A stretch of DNA of 64,000 nucleotides from Acephala macrosclerotiorum. Taxonomy: Eukaryota > Ascomycota > Leotiomycetes > Helotiales > Mollisiaceae. Below are positions 23,867-34,773 of this stretch, one piece after another (the first letter of the stretch is position 1; each line of letters opens with the position of its first letter). The notes beneath the pieces were generated by a model, which had not been told where the DNA came from, did not search any database, and saw only the letters and a program-made list of their open reading frames with translations. The position numbers and the translations under genes are program-made. Where the stretch lies: contig MU119451.1 in assembly GCA_014904845.1 (NCBI GenBank), positions 1 to 64,000 of the forward strand. Direction: 5' to 3'.

Positions 23867-25938
23867 GCCCTCTCTCTGCCTTCTACATTCGATGTACGAT
23901 TTCGTTGCGGGTGGATGTAAAGTAATGCTTGGATAGCAGGATACTTTCACTTCTATATTTCTTTTCTTGTTTGTGGTCTGGGATGCCTTTATTTTGTAGT
24001 ATTTAAAAAGTTTGAGTATTATTTAATTTTATGTTTGATTTGATGTAGGGTATTGTTTGGAATGGAAGAATGGATAGTATAGGAAGGATTGGAATGGGAG
24101 TGTGGAGTTGAATGTTTGTCTTTGGATTGTGTTTTTTATATACGAATATATGATATCTTTCAATTCATTCAATTACCTGTGTCTAGTTTGTAGCGCGCGT
24201 TGGTGGTGAATAAAAGGGCTGCGATGATAAGGGTCGCAAGGTGATTGCAAGTGCAGAAGTCTTTCCGACTGCTTGACGAGTTCCTGGATTACATTTACAA
24301 CTTTTAAGTAGCCAAAAAGTCCCATGTGATCTGGGCCTTCACCTACTAAAGTACTGGAGGTCTTCGACTACGGGTAAGGCTGTTTATCTAATTTCATGAT
24401 AGAAAAGGTTAGCTTTCTGCGTGGGGCTTCAAAGTGCCCGACAGATTTCTGGACAAGTTGAATACGAGGCTATGAGGATGTTGAGATGGCATTTTGGCAC
24501 GTGATGGAGCTAAGGATAAAACTCTGATTTCGAGCTCTTACGAAGGGCCGGTTAAAAAGTATTGAGCCATGGTCCGAGCTTTCCTCTCCCAAATACTTGA
24601 TTTTTGGTAGGGAAAATCACGTGCATGGCTCAATACTTTTTATGTCCTGTCTCTCCATCGGGGAACCAAATAGGCCGATTTGAACAGGCGAGGATATTAA
24701 AAGTCTAGAATAGTCAGAAACTTTGTACCTCGAAACCTGGTTTTATTGTTTGTTGATAACGTTGCAGATTTGTCGAATTTTGGCACGTCGTCAAAATCGG
24801 CCGTTTCTCCGCCAAAGAGCCTGAGGTTAGGGGAGTCTCGCTAAATTACCCTGTAAATACAGGCATGGTGCCCTGAAGCCGAAATGGCAGTCGCTAAGCC
24901 TTGTCAAGCCCTGAAAGAGAGTGTCTAGTGCTTGAGCGCTGTGATGACCCTGAAAGTGTATTTGGAGTGCAAAGTTTGTGAATGCAGTGGGTAGCCTGAA
25001 CTCTCCATACTTATGACTGCAAGATCTACACACTGGCGATTGAGGCAAGGTTCACCGATGATAGAGCCGAGTGTAAGTAGAAGGTTATGCTTTTGCTGTG
25101 GCTAGGCTAGCGGGTTCGATAGTATTTCAACCCACTCCTGAGCAGACTAGCACACTAGCAGAACAGCTCTTAGCTTCAAACATTCGCTATCCGTCAGCCT
25201 TGAAATTTAACAGTGAATGTAAATTCATGGTCTTGTTTTTGACCTGCCGATGGAAGCAAAGTTACCACCGTACCGGACTTGCAGAGGTTGATCTTATAAG
25301 GTCTTGTTAGTTTACGCCCCCTAGTCTATGCGAGTATTTCAATGCTGTGGACTTGTCTCTGTTTGCTGGAACATTACCCAGACTTTGCCCATGTACCCCT
25401 TCATCTGTGCTCTGCGTGAATTCTAAGGGAAAATGTGACATTTTCAACTGACTGATTGATACCTTGGTTGGAAGTGCACGGCTGAAGAGATGAAGTCGTT
25501 CTCGCATCAAATATTCTAAGAGAACGTATGGACTAGCTCGACGACAACGGTCTCCAGCTCTTCTACTTTTCATAGACCAGTAATCAAACGTAACGAGGAG
25601 AGAATGTTTAGCCTTAATATACCCCAATAAGAGTGCATTTTTCTACCTAGAGGGTGGCTTTTCTTATATTCATCTTAGGAAGACTCTAAAGTTGGTAGCT
25701 CCGACATATTGTTTTGTATAATATATGCGCATCCTAGGAATCATCTCTGGAATAGATCAAAAAATTGCTTCGCGCCGGGAGGGACTTCATTGTAATATCA
25801 AATTCAGGTTTCATCGTAAAACTAAGCAAATAGAATAGGTCCAGTAACGCCGCTCCACAACATGCGACGCAGTGTCAAAAAAGCCGACCTCAAATTTAAT
25901 TTTGTTAATTTTATAGTTGACCGACATCCAAATTCAAG
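23867..25938. other. Gene-poor spacer downstream of the giant gene
   Basis: It begins with the giant gene's 3' region, which is AT-rich with poly-T tracts. No frame here has protein-like composition together with splice support; the longest, on the minus strand at 25,307-25,627, has no recognisable motif. A perfect 19-bp inverted repeat near 24.6 kb is listed separately. Confidence 0.5.
24553..24642. repeat. 90-bp segment bounded by perfect 19-bp inverted repeats
   Basis: TAAAAAGTATTGAGCCATG at 24553-24571 is repeated exactly in inverted orientation at 24624-24642, with 52 bp between the arms. It could be a tiny MITE-like insertion or a transcribed hairpin. No target duplication is clear. 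Confidence 0.7.
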
Positions 25939-26317
25939 ATAACGGCTTCAACTACTGACAATCGTTTTCTTACAACTCACAAAGCTTCTGCTGTGTATCA
26001 TGGCACCAAAGAGGTCGTCGTCGTCTCACCCTTGGATGGCGTCTTCGAAAGTATCAAGAACCTAACATCCGCTTTCAAGGACACAATGGTATGTGTTAGA
26101 GTCATAGCTAGTCTCATCGCAATCTCCAATTCATACACGGAATAGGAAGCTGATAACTTTTGCACTGAATCCCCGCTGCGAGATCTCTACGGCAAAGGCA
26201 AACTTCGAGAGACATACACCGAGGCTAAGAATTTCGTCGACACCAGGAGAGTTGAAAGAATGACCAACATCGAAAAGAACTCTACGAAAACACAAAGGTG
26301 GACCCTTTCCCCGAACA

Positions 26318-26325
26318 CTGCGAAC
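26318..26325. repeat. Left target-site duplication CTGCGAAC
   Basis: An exact 8-bp match to 27695-27702, directly abutting the TAGGCTGCTCG terminus. Confidence 0.8.
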
Positions 26326-27694
26326 TAGGCTGCTCGCAAAAAAACCATGGGGTGTGGAGCCCCATTTCTATCTCACTTTATAAAGTAGATCTGGGTAGAG
26401 TTTTTTTTTAAGAGTTTCTCACGAGTAAAGTTTTATTTTTTAGTTCTTCACTTATAAAGCTTTATAGGACTCCATTTAAAAATATAATATTATCGTTTCG
26501 AATTAAAATTAAACTAATTACGTAATTAAATTAAAAATATATTAAATAATTTAATATTTAATATTTTTAGTTTTTTAAATAAAATTTTATATAATTTATA
26601 AATACGTAAAATAATTTTAAATTTATTATAATATTTATTAATTTAATTAGTAAAATAATTAATAAAAAAAAAATATAATTTAAATTAAATTTTAAAATTA
26701 TTTAAATTTTAAACTTTAAATTAAATTGTATATAAATAGTTTTTTTCGAGTTTTTTTTTTTTTAATTTTTTATTATAATTATTTTTAAGTTTATGAATCG
26801 ATTTTTTTCGATTTTTAAAATATAAAAATATAAATACGAAATTTTTAAAACGATTTAATTAAATTTAAAATCGATTAAACGATTATTAAATAAACGAGCA
26901 AATTATAAAAATATTAAAAATAAAAATATATTAACTTTTTATTATATTATTATTTAGTTTGCAAATCGATTTTCTCGATTTTCAAAATATAAATATATAA
27001 ATACGAAACTTTTAAAACGATTTAATCGAATTTAAAATCGATTAAACGATTATTAAATAAACGAGCAAATCGCGAAAATATCAAAAATAAAAATAAATAT
27101 ATTTAAAAATAAAATGCTTAAAAGTTTAACGCTTAACAGCTCGAGAGTTTAACGCTCGACTCGACGCTCGAGAGTTCGACCATTGAAAGTTTAACGTTCG
27201 ATTCGACGCTCGATATTATTTAACTCGAAATAAATATTATAAAAAAATAAATTTAAAATTATTTTATACATTTATAAACTATATAAAACTCTATTTAAAA
27301 AACTAAAATACAAAATGCCGAATCACTTAATATATTCTCAATTTAATCACGTGATTAAACTAATTCTAATTCGAAACGATAATACTAGTCTAATTTTATA
27401 TTATTATATTATTTTTAAAAATTTTAATTAAATTATATTTATTTTATAATATTTAATTTTTTATTAATTTTTTTTATTAATTTTTTTATTAATCTTTTTT
27501 TTTTAATTAAATTTTAATATATTTCAATAAATATATTTATATTTTTATATAATTTATACATTCTCTATAAGGGCCCCACAAAATCTATAGAGGGACCCGT
27601 GGATGGAGGACTAATATATCTTCCTTTATAAAGGACTCGTGGGTAGGGAGAAATTTTTAAAACTCTATCCCATGGGTCCCCCACGAGCAGCCTA
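26326..27694. mobile_element. hAT-like non-autonomous DNA transposon, RIPed
   Basis: The element starts TAGGCTGCTCG and ends CGAGCAGCCTA, perfect 11-bp terminal inverted repeats that continue imperfectly through an ACCATGGG/CCCATGGG stretch. It is flanked by an exact 8-bp direct repeat, CTGCGAAC, at 26318-26325 and 27695-27702. An 8-bp target duplication with a TA-starting terminal repeat fits the hAT superfamily. The palindrome CTTTATAAAG recurs near both ends (26376-26385 and 27624-27633), like hAT subterminal binding motifs. The interior is RIPed AT-rich DNA with no transposase frame, so it is a non-autonomous or dead copy. It lies inside an older coding region. Confidence 0.75.
26766..27105. 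repeat. Tandem ~170-bp duplication inside the hAT-like element
   Basis: Two adjacent copies, about 26766-26935 and 26936-27105, align along most of their length. Between about 26,790 and 26,935, where the first copy differs from the second the change is nearly always C to T or G to A (CTCG to TTCG, TCAAAA to TTAAAA, TCGA to TTAA), so the first copy is the more heavily mutated one. Confidence 0.7.
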
Positions 27695-27702
27695 CTGCGA
27701 AC
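27695..27702. repeat. Right target-site duplication CTGCGAAC
   Basis: An exact 8-bp match to 26318-26325, directly abutting the right terminal inverted repeat. Confidence 0.8.
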
Positions 27703-28109
27703 CATTCTTCCGAGATCTCCTCGCAACATTGAGTGCCTGCACCAGCAGCTCCGTTGAGACAATCGAACTGCAGCAAACCTGCCCATTCGAAATTGAGCGC
27801 TCTGGTATGGTACACGTCACCTCTTCCGTATTCATTGATAAGGTCCGCTATCTTACCATCTCCGTTGAACAAGATATAGCAAAGATTCGTGCTGCAAAGC
27901 AAGATGCCAACAAGTTAAATGATATTATCGATAAATCGTCTAGCTTACGAAGTCTCGCCATTCAATGCGAGCCAGCTGAAATAGTCAGAGCCAAGCCGAG
28001 GAAGGCACGACTTGACCACCCGGTATTTGCCATCCCGTCGAAGGCTCTTGAAGATTTGAACGTGAATATTTGTGCCTCGGCCCATTGTCCGACTGCAATT
28101 GATTCTTGA

Positions 28110-29805
28110 CATCACTTTGGAAGTCATAAACTGAAGCAGGAGTTTGACCAGCAAAGATGAGGCACGGCGACGGGCCACGTGCATCAGGTCTGCTCCAATA
28201 AATCATACTTCGTACAGAGCTCTCTAGCTGGGACCTTCTCATCTTCAAGATGTTCTATAAAGTGGCGTTCTGGAAAATAGAAGGCTCTCATACTCTACAT
28301 GGCAAGTATAGCTACTTGGAAAAGCAAACGAAAGCCGTATCGCAGAGAACTATCCATATAAAGTCAGGCCAGCCAAGACAACTCAAGCCCAGGATATTAG
28401 CACGCCATATCCTTAACATAGCCTGCAAAAAGGCACTTCTCCTACGCAAATGTGTTTCAAGCTTTCTGATAGACTCCCACCCTGTCCCACTGATACCCCT
28501 CAAAGTTCCTTTGCTGAAGAGACGCACAACTGCTTGGTCCTCGTAGTGGCCTAAGACTCATTAGCACCATGCCTTTCCTAAAAAAAAAAAAAAAAAAAAA
28601 AAAAGGGTTTACTGAATATCAAAGCCTGGATCTCCAGAAGTCTGGCGAATTTTGGTTCTGGGTCTTTTAGGTCTAACAAACACAAATCTTTCGACTCCTT
28701 GCTCTTCTTTGACTGCAATTAGAACATCCTGCTCATCGACCACGAGCACGATATCTTTGATACAAAGTCCGTAGAAAGCTTCTAAGGATCTGGTTGGCCA
28801 GGATTTATTCGTAGTTGCATGAGACTTTGCCATAGGAAAGTAATCTTGCCATCTCCTTCTCCGGCAATGAAACCATTATTAGGTTTGGGGTCAAGTAAGT
28901 ATTGAAAAAAGGGTCAAGGGTCTCTCGGGTAGCATTTGGCAAATAAATTATATCCTCAGCCAACGGGAGGATGCGTAGTAGTGACGAAGTCCAGGTTATT
29001 TAGTGGTGAAGTAGAACTGCTGTTGAAGTCATAGGTGGAAATGGCTTCAGAAGCTGAGGGCGGGATGTTTTGATTGGAGTTAGGTAAGAGAAGTGAGAAC
29101 ACCACAGTTCGGGGCGAAAGCAAGGCTTCGACAGGTCGGGAAGAGGAGCTCATGTCGTGGTATTGTTGAAGGGTTGACCTGGTGATGTAAGATGATGACG
29201 CTGGTGGATATTTGTATTGAGATGCTCGAAATACTAACTACACAGTGGAAGGTTTCTGCCAACCATTTCGAATCTTGAGATTCTATATGGACTTTTTCTT
29301 TGGATAGAATGACTTAAGAAATATTAGGCGAAGGCAAAGTTTTTTATTTAAGTAGGAACGTGGGTGAATTGGATCGTACTACGGACTTAATCTGGCTAGC
29401 ATGCATTATGAAAGGAGAGTACAATTAGACCTCAATGGATGATGACCGAGATACGGAAAACTAGCTTGTGCCATGAAGATGACCGGAGCATGCAAAACGC
29501 ATCCTTCTCCTGACCCAACACCATCAAGATTTCGGTATCCCCCACCTCCATCCAGTATCTGTTACGAGAACCAAGATATACCAACCCGGTTCCTTGACTT
29601 GTAATCCACCACTTGCTCAGAAGACGATCGGTGACGGTTCAGTGAAAAGACCTGCTGGCAAAAAACTACATCCATAGATCGCAACCCTCTTCAGGAAAAA
29701 AAGTGCATTGGACGAGAATCCGACTAGGCTCAGAGGGGGCTCAAAGCATGCGTAATCCGCTGAATGTCTCGAGCTCTTCAGTGGATCTGCAAAATCGTGG
29801 CCCAT
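28110..29805. other. Remnant-rich spacer before the RRM gene
   Basis: Coding-like scraps continue to about 28.56 kb. Minus-strand frames of 74 and 65 codons (28,609-28,833 and 28,956-29,153) have plausible composition but no recognisable motif and no convincing link by splicing. The 3' untranslated region of the minus-strand RRM gene should occupy the last few hundred bases. Confidence 0.4.
28580..28604 (+). repeat. 25-nt poly(A) tract
   Basis: An uninterrupted run of 25 A bases just beyond the decayed gene. It may be a simple repeat or the tail of a retroposed fragment; no target duplication was identified. Confidence 0.7.
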
Positions 29806-32038
29806 TTAGCCTTCGATATCATTGTTCGTGAGAGGAGAGGATGCTTTGAGGAGACTTCGCTGTTCGTGGACTTCATCGTAGGGTTCCTGAAGTGTGTCAA
29901 TACCATCCGGACTCATTGGTGACGTGTTGAAGTCCTCCTGGTTTGACTGTGGTGCTTGGTTGTCGCCGAAGTACGTCCTACGGTAATGTACCCTCACTTG
30001 TCGCCCACCGAGTGGGTAGTCACACATCAGAAGACAGGCCTTTCTTGCTGAACTCGGTTCGACATACGAGATAGTGGCACATCTCCTCCCTTCTTTGGCG
30101 TCGAAGCCTTGAAGTGTGATTTCTCCAGTCTCGCCGAAAATCCTGAACGCCCGCTTGAGATGGTTGGCTGTCACTGGTGGAGCGATATTGGTCACATAAA
30201 TATCCGTATAGTTAATCGTAGCATCGCCTCGTAGGTCAGGACGCAGCATCAACTTGCCGGAATCATTAGGCTTCTTGTATTTCAGTGTAAGTCTTTGGCG
30301 CAGGGTCGCAAAGATATCATCCAACTTGTGGCTGTTATCAAACAGGAAATCCGCAGCAGTCTTGATCGTGACAGAAGGGTCGTTGGCGTATTTCATGAAT
30401 TGAGTGTCCCATTTGACTTTGTCCAGGTGTGGATTGACGTTCTGACACATGAGATGCTCGGTGACGATTCTCTCCAACACGTCAATCTCATCGGCTACGC
30501 CCCCTTTGCTCTTTGGCCCAACCCTAACATCTCGATCTAGCGAAGAATCGCCAACGATTGCGGACGTGTTGCTTCCCAGTGGGTGAGATTGTGCGATGTG
30601 AGATCTATTGGAAGGTGAATCAGCAGTACCTGATCGGTTATCCATTGGATGACATTGCTGGTTGGTAGGCGCCTGGGCGTATGCGTGGTATGACTGAGCA
30701 GGAGTTTGGAAAGATGAACCTATCGCGCAAGAGTGACTGAAATTCGCTGGAAAATGAGGTTGCTGACTGAGAGGCGACTGGGTGCTGTGGTGAGAAGCCT
30801 CATTGGGAGAATTGAGAGGAGTTGTAGAGGCGAGACATGGAACTAAGTGATAGCCCATATTAAACTGAGGTTGCTGACCGAGAGGCAATTGAGTAGTGTG
30901 GTGAGAAGACTCATCGATAGCATAGGAAAGAGTCATAAAAGCAAGACGTGGAATTAGGTGATGGCCTGTACCAAGCTGAGGTTGCTGACCGAGAGGCGTT
31001 TGGGTGTTGTGATGAGAAGCCTCATCGAGGGCATTGAGAGGAGTTGTAGAGGCATGGTATGGAACTTGGTGGTAGCCCATACCAAGCTGAGGTTGCTGAC
31101 CGAGAGGTGATTGAGTGTTGTGGCTAGAAGCCTCATTGGACGTGTGTTGGTGTTGGTACAGTCTGCTAGGATGGAATTCTACCCCTTCATATGATAATCT
31201 CGAGATTGGCTTCATGGAGCAGTCGCTATCCTTAACCACAGTGGAAGAACCCTCTTTTGTTCCAGAAGCTGGGGCATTCGTCACGTCAGGAGACTCTGCC
31301 TTGGCAATAACCGCTACATCTTCCTGAGCTTCCTTCCTGTCCAGGGTCGAGGTTGATGTACGAGTTGATATTCGGCTGCTGTTCAGTTCCATAGCTTCCA
31401 TATTTGACTGTTTCGTTTCTTCAATGTTGATCCTGAACTCAGGCTTGAGGAAACGAGCGAAATTATATTTGAAGGCAGGTTTGGAAGATGGTGCAGAAGA
31501 TGCATTGAGGATACCATTGACGGCGACAGAGGTGCGAATTGGAGGTAATGCTTTTCTTGTCGTGTCCTTCCCATTCTTCAACCACGCATTGTCGTCCAGT
31601 AGCTTCTTGCGGGGCGCCTTATGCATTGTCGATACAGTGACAGGTGCGACTTCTGCTTGTGACTGATGCTCCGTGGTACGATTGGCATACTCCTTCTCGT
31701 GGCTTTCCATTCGATTATAGAGCCAGCGGCGAAATGGGAAGGTTTCAATATCGTGGTCATAGACGTCGTAATGCTCTCGATCTGCTTCTTTTGCGATATC
31801 GCAGAAACCGATTGTCATGCAATCAGCGCAACTCAGTTTCAAAGTATTTGCGTTCTGCATCAGTCAGTGATAGAGCATACTTGATGAGGTAATGATTATT
31901 TACCTTCCCGCAGGCGTGAGGGTGGGACATTGGGTGCGAGACCAAAGTCAACGGACAAACGTCGAACGCGCTGCCAGCGGGTGGTTCCTTCTCCTGAAGC
32001 TCTTCGAAATCAGGATACGCAGCCATCTTGAGCGTCAT
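29806..32038 (-). CDS. RRM-domain RNA-binding protein with internal 37-residue repeats
   Basis: Exons 31904-32038 and 29806-31854, split by a 49-bp intron (GTAAAT...GCAG), give 727 residues. A single RRM lies near residues 590-672. Its first strand reads IYVTNIAPPVTANHLKRAF, followed by GRRCATISYVEPSSARKACL (RNP1-like region) and GGRQVRVHYR at the end. Residues ~287-410 hold three full 37-residue repeats with cores like HNTQSPLGQQPQL, plus a shorter fourth, all rich in Gln, His and Ser and probably disordered. The N-terminus carries scattered Cys and His (HPHACGK, SCADC, GFC) that could form a small metal site, but no standard finger is present. It is probably a regulator of mRNA. The first ATG was chosen; a second in-frame ATG four codons later (MAAYPDF) is equally possible. 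Confidence 0.75.
30765..31133 (-). repeat. Tandem 111-bp coding repeat in the RRM gene
   Basis: Three complete 37-residue units and part of a fourth follow one another. Each carries E-[AS]-S-x-H-x-T-Q-x-P-L-x-Q-Q-P. The unit length is constant, so whole-codon-multiple tandem duplication made it. Confidence 0.8.
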
Positions 32039-34773
32039 TTAGACGATGATCTCCAATAAATTTGAGGACAGCCCAGCAAGAGCGTTGTGTTGCGCTGCCT
32101 AGAGGAGGAGGTCTTGAGGGAAGAACGTTTTGTTGTGGGAGCTTGGAAGCTCGCCGGATTCGCTTAAGTGTCTACCCGTTCACCTTCGACAAGAATTGAA
32201 AGCAGCGAGCTCGGTTTTGTGCGGTAGTGTCTGTTTGCTGTCTAGCTACAAAATACAGCTGACTCACTCCACTTCCTCCTTCACCAACAACATTATCCGT
32301 CTTCCTCAACTTCCACCCCATGACGACTTCACGCAGAGTGGCTTTCTTAATTTGAAACAGAAGGTCGTTTACAACTCAAACCGAGCAACAGACTTGAAGA
32401 AAAATCATGTACTAACGATCAGTTTCAGAAACGAGCTTGATCAGCCTTCCTTCTGTTCTCGAACTCGTAACAAAATTAATCACTGGAGTTAATCACCGAA
32501 ACAAGATACACTCCTCGAAGTCTACTTAAGCAACGTAATAACTACGGACTTTCCAATATGCCTCCTTTTATCATTGTCATAGTTACACTCTTCATGAGCT
32601 TGGTCTTCGCCACTCATATTCCTATGGCGGACTGGGATAATATCAATGCCGGATGGCAAAGGTTGCTGTTCACGCTACGGCTCCTGATGATCTGACTCCA
32701 TGCATTTAGTACCGAATTGCCTTCAAGTGTTAGATCTTTGGAGGGAGAAACGATGTGACGGAGGGTAATACGGGATTAGGCGCACGAGAAATTTGAAGGG
32801 AAAGACTTGATGAGAAAAGAATTGCGATGCCCGTTGCGTTACTTTACAGGGAATATGAATTTCGCCATCCTAGCATTCCATGACACTGTATTTCTCTGAA
32901 AATTATTGAGAATTTTCTCAATCCGGATTTACCTGAAGATGATCACAAAGTATTTGAGGACTTGAAAGGTCGATTTCTTCCCGATGCCCGAAAGTCGTAA
33001 TTACCGTTGCCCTTCACAGGCGTCAAAAATGTCCCAGATGCAGTGAATGATTCATGGACGAGCTAATTTCACTACTGCAACAGATCCAACCGAGCAAGGA
33101 AAGCCATGAAGTCTTGCGTAGGAGCCTGGAGTATATCTCCAGAAGAAGACGATGATATACTGAAACAGCTCACGTCGCCGTCTTCTGCAGTGTTCTACCT
33201 GCCAGAACTTGGAAATTTCTCTTCCAACTTGCATGTTGCAGGGCAGGACGATTCACTTTAGCCTTGACTCAGCTGCCGTCATATCGGCGCGATCTTCAGG
33301 AATACCCTGCTCAACAGATCGAACTCTATAAATCACTGTTAGTTTGAGGATGGCTCATTTTGGAGGTATTCAAAGTCTCCGTCTCAGGAGAGCTGTTCGG
33401 CTTGGGGTCAGGTCGATTCACTGGTTTCTCCGAGACAGACATTGCTGCCGAATTTGATAATATAGATTTAAATAAGCACTTTTGTCCCATCACAGCTTTT
33501 CGCTGGTCGTAGTACACTACGATCACTGCAATTATCTCAAAAAGTATGCAGAACTCTGCCACGTAGCTGCTTAAGATCCGTTCACTCCAAAGGTCTGGTT
33601 GTATAAGTCCACTCATTGAGAGGTATAGAAGGCCAGATCAGGTTATGGGAACAACACAGGGATGGTGCGAAGAAATTATTGCTTTAGAATGCGGGTAAAA
33701 CCAACTTTTTGTAGGTATGAAGGTTGATTTTTGGATATTTTAATCATCTTTGGGACGTGGCTGCGGTTTGTTTTGCTCGCTTGACGCGTCGAGGATCCAC
33801 ACGGGAGCGAAATAGACGCAGCCTTCTGATTACCTGCTACTCTGGAGAGCAAAAATAATCGCTTCTTCGCTTCGAGTTGACAGCATCGTGTATCAGAACT
33901 ACTACACCCTCTCGCAGCCTATTACGTACATAGGCAAGGTCTCCCAAGAAGCGCCAGCCTTCCCAAAAATTCTATCTAAAGCCAGTATCTCAGCGTTGAA
34001 GGATCTACAAGCCTGCCTCAATATCTAGAGAAGAAATATGAGCCTTTTTAACCCACTTCAAGCCTAGGAGCCTATCCCCAACTTGCTTTACTTAGATCGG
34101 CATGGCCGGCTGGTGTGCCACGACGAAAGGGAGAGAAGCCGCTGTTCATTTCCTCCAACTACAACTATGAAGACCTATTGATGAGAGAAATCCCGATAGA
34201 CGAGTTTCTCCTCTAGAAACCCTTGCAAAGAAAGATTGGTAATGAAAACCTGTCGCTCAGCTTCATGTTTTGGTGCTGCCAAATCACTTAACAGTTACCA
34301 GTCAACGCGGTTTGATCAATCCTTCCGGAGCGTCATCCAAATGAACAAGCTCCTAAGCGCGTTCTTATCTTCTCGCCTTTTCATCGCGATCGTGTTCATT
34401 CATCCCTCCAATTCGTCGCCCTGACCCAACATAAGCCCCATATATTAGCCGAGACTTATCACGTGGTTCCCCTTTCCATATTTTGTGACCAGCTTGTCAA
34501 GAGTCATCGAAGCAGCTACACAGCCCTTGCAGACATTTGACAAGTTGAAGAGCAGGCTGCATCACTATTTCCACTGTTATCTCCATCCTACCTCCTTCAC
34601 TGAACAGACTTTAAAGCCAACCAAAAGCAGTGCCCGTTTCTCTTAGATAATCGATTATCGCTCAATTATATTACTGTTTCACGGAGCTAAGTGCACAGTT
34701 ATGATTTCTAATGTTCTTACTGGAATTCCGCCGTGATCAAAGCCATGCACATCTACACCCTCCTTACTTGCAT
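32039..34773. other. Long spacer with small doubtful ORFs
   Basis: No supported gene. A 45-codon plus-strand frame at 32558-32695 starts MPPFIIVIVTLFMSLVFA and looks like a signal or membrane peptide. A 96-codon minus-strand frame (33326-33616) has one hydrophobic helix (VAEFCILFEIIAVIVVYY). Either could be a real small gene, but neither shows a family match. The rest looks non-coding or degenerate. Confidence 0.4.
32558..32695 (+). CDS. Possible 45-aa small membrane or secreted peptide
   Basis: The frame starts with ATG after CCAAT-rich sequence and opens with a strongly hydrophobic stretch of about 17 residues ending in FA-T, resembling a signal peptide, followed by a short polar tail with two Trp. 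No Cys is present, so it is unlike typical fungal effectors. A cryptic GT in GGCAAAGGTTGC may mean the frame continues through an intron. There is no family match, so it may be chance. Confidence 0.2.
   Translation: MPPFIIVIVTLFMSLVFATHIPMADWDNINAGWQRLLFTLRLLMI

Larger units (their letters stand above)
25939..28109 (+). pseudogene. Decayed gene of unknown function, split by hAT-like element
   Basis: Coding-like sequence starts at about 25939, runs to a GTATGT donor, skips a 57-bp intron (26089-26145) and continues to 26325, where a 1369-bp element begins. It resumes after 27695 in the frame ...HCEPFFRDLLATLS and stops at 28109. Taking out the element and one target copy joins the two sides in one frame. 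Three kinds of lesion are visible. The expected start reads ATA (25939-25941), one G-to-A change from ATG. One base is missing near 26277, so the frame shifts between NIEK and ELYENTK. The insertion itself is the third. Downstream, 28,090-28,250 still shows coding-like residues (LQLILDITLEVI) in another frame with stops. No domain was recognised; LRSLAIQCEP hints weakly at a leucine-rich protein. Confidence 0.6.
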
